5,979 nucleotides of DNA, from NCBI GenBank assembly GCA_002393835.1, contig DGTW01000115.1, forward strand, positions 1 to 5,979. Direction: 5' to 3'. The stretch is from Treponema sp. UBA4326 (lineage in GTDB: Bacteria > Spirochaetota > Spirochaetia > Treponematales > Treponemataceae). Every line of letters begins with the position of its first letter. The first letter of the stretch is position 1. The notes under the pieces are model-generated. The model was not told where the DNA came from. It searched no databases and saw only the letters and a list, made by a program, of their open reading frames with translations. Below, one piece after another: positions 5,405 to 5,979 of the stretch. A program made the position numbers and the translations under genes.

Positions 5405-5979
5405 TTAGACTATAACGCCCTTTGTGCTGGGAACTTCGCCGTTCCGCCGGGGGTCAATTTCAACAGCAGAACGGATTGCCCGGGCAGCAGCCTTAAAAAG
5501 GCCTTCCATTTTGTGGTGGTCGCTTCTGCCCCGCAAAGTGTCGAGATGAAGGTTACATTTTGCAGCCTGAACAAAGCCGTTCCAGAAGTCGTCGAAGCAA
5601 TCAGTCTGGAAAGTGCCCTCTTTGCCATTCTGAACGCTCACAAGAGGAATATTTGAAAGCTCAGCATTGCAGACAAGGAAAGGACGCCCGCCAAAATCAA
5701 CTGCCGCACGGAGCAGGCTTTCGTCCATGGGGTAAAGGAAAGAGCCGCTTCGGTAAATGCCGGCACAATCGCCCAGGGCTTTTGCAAAGCACATTCCGAG
5801 AACGATGCCCGTGTCTTCGATTGTGTGGTGCTGGTCAACATTCAAGTCGCCCTTGATAGAGCCTGAAAGGTCAAAAAGTCCGTGCTTACAGAAAGAGCGG
5901 AGCAAATGGTCAAAAAATCCAATAGGATTTTCCACATCACACTTTCCCGTACCGTCAAGATTAAGAGTAAGCGAAATCT
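5405..5979 (-). CDS. hisB: Imidazoleglycerol-phosphate dehydratase HisB (5' end outside the window)
   Basis: HisB removes water from imidazole glycerol phosphate to give imidazole acetol phosphate in histidine synthesis, in the cytoplasm, as a Mn-dependent 24-mer. The frame stays open to the window edge: 14 codons before the internal GTG at 5935 read ISLTLNLDGTGKCD, the conserved start of the first repeat. The real start therefore lies beyond 5979, and roughly ten residues are missing. The 190 visible residues contain GFFDHLL, the metal site DQHHTIEDTG, YPMDESL with VDFGGRP, the second metal site GRSDHHKMEGLFKAAARAI, and the conserved tail DPRRNGEVPSTKGVIV. All metal-binding His and Glu residues are present. 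A Ser stands where GxNxHH usually has Asn; this is unlikely to abolish activity but is unusual. The length implies the stand-alone enzyme, not the enterobacterial fusion with histidinol phosphatase. Neighbouring his genes, if any, lie upstream outside the window; the chemoreceptor downstream is unrelated. Confidence 0.96.
   Translation of the reverse strand, partial: ISLTLNLDGTGKCDVENPIGFFDHLLRSFCKHGLFDLSGSIKGDLNVDQHHTIEDTGIVLGMCFAKALGDCAGIYRSGSFLYPMDESLLRAAVDFGGRPFLVCNAELSNIPLVSVQNGKEGTFQTDCFDDFWNGFVQAAKCNLHLDTLRGRSDHHKMEGLFKAAARAIRSAVEIDPRRNGEVPSTKGVIV

Noticed and set aside
1..5979. CRISPR array, tRNA, rRNA or insertion sequence
   Set aside because: No regularly spaced direct repeats, tRNA cloverleaf, rRNA segment, transposase frame or terminal inverted repeats were recognised on either strand.

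Overview
The window looks like chromosomal DNA from a spirochaete of the Treponema type, most likely a free-living or gut lineage that makes its own histidine. This is inferred from gene content: a large dCache chemoreceptor with the signalling-tip spelling [11 protein letters not shown], a STAS-kinase fusion of the TIGR02172-like kind, an AlaR/YugG-like Lrp regulator and a HisB. No rRNA or other taxonomic marker is present, so Fibrobacter-like or clostridial origins are not excluded.

Layout, left to right. Positions 2-100 (+) hold the last 32 codons of an unidentified gene. Positions 153-605 (+) encode a 150-residue double-glycine peptide precursor: a long Nif11-like leader ending TEDELDCVTGG, then a 62-residue core with an unbroken run of glycines at every fourth residue. 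The rest of the window is on the minus strand. Read in the direction of transcription, it runs: the 3' part of hisB (5979-5405, cut by the window edge), a methyl-accepting chemotaxis protein (5277-3070), an Lrp/AsnC regulator (3006-2512), a hairpin-rich intergenic stretch with repeated AGCGGC/GCCGC blocks (2484-2401), a polytopic membrane protein of unknown function (2386-1823), and a STAS domain fused to an APH/protein-kinase-fold domain (1793-639). The last gene converges on the peptide precursor with only 33 bases between stop codons and no convincing intrinsic terminator.

The membrane protein and the STAS-kinase are 29 bases apart, with a good ribosome binding site for the second, and are probably one transcription unit. 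The chemoreceptor and the Lrp regulator are 63 bases apart and could be co-transcribed, but nothing ties them functionally. hisB is ordinary core metabolism. The main candidate for something new is the peptide precursor, which has a secretion-type leader and a membrane-active-looking core but no exporter, modification enzyme or immunity gene visible here. Second is the STAS-kinase/membrane-protein pair.
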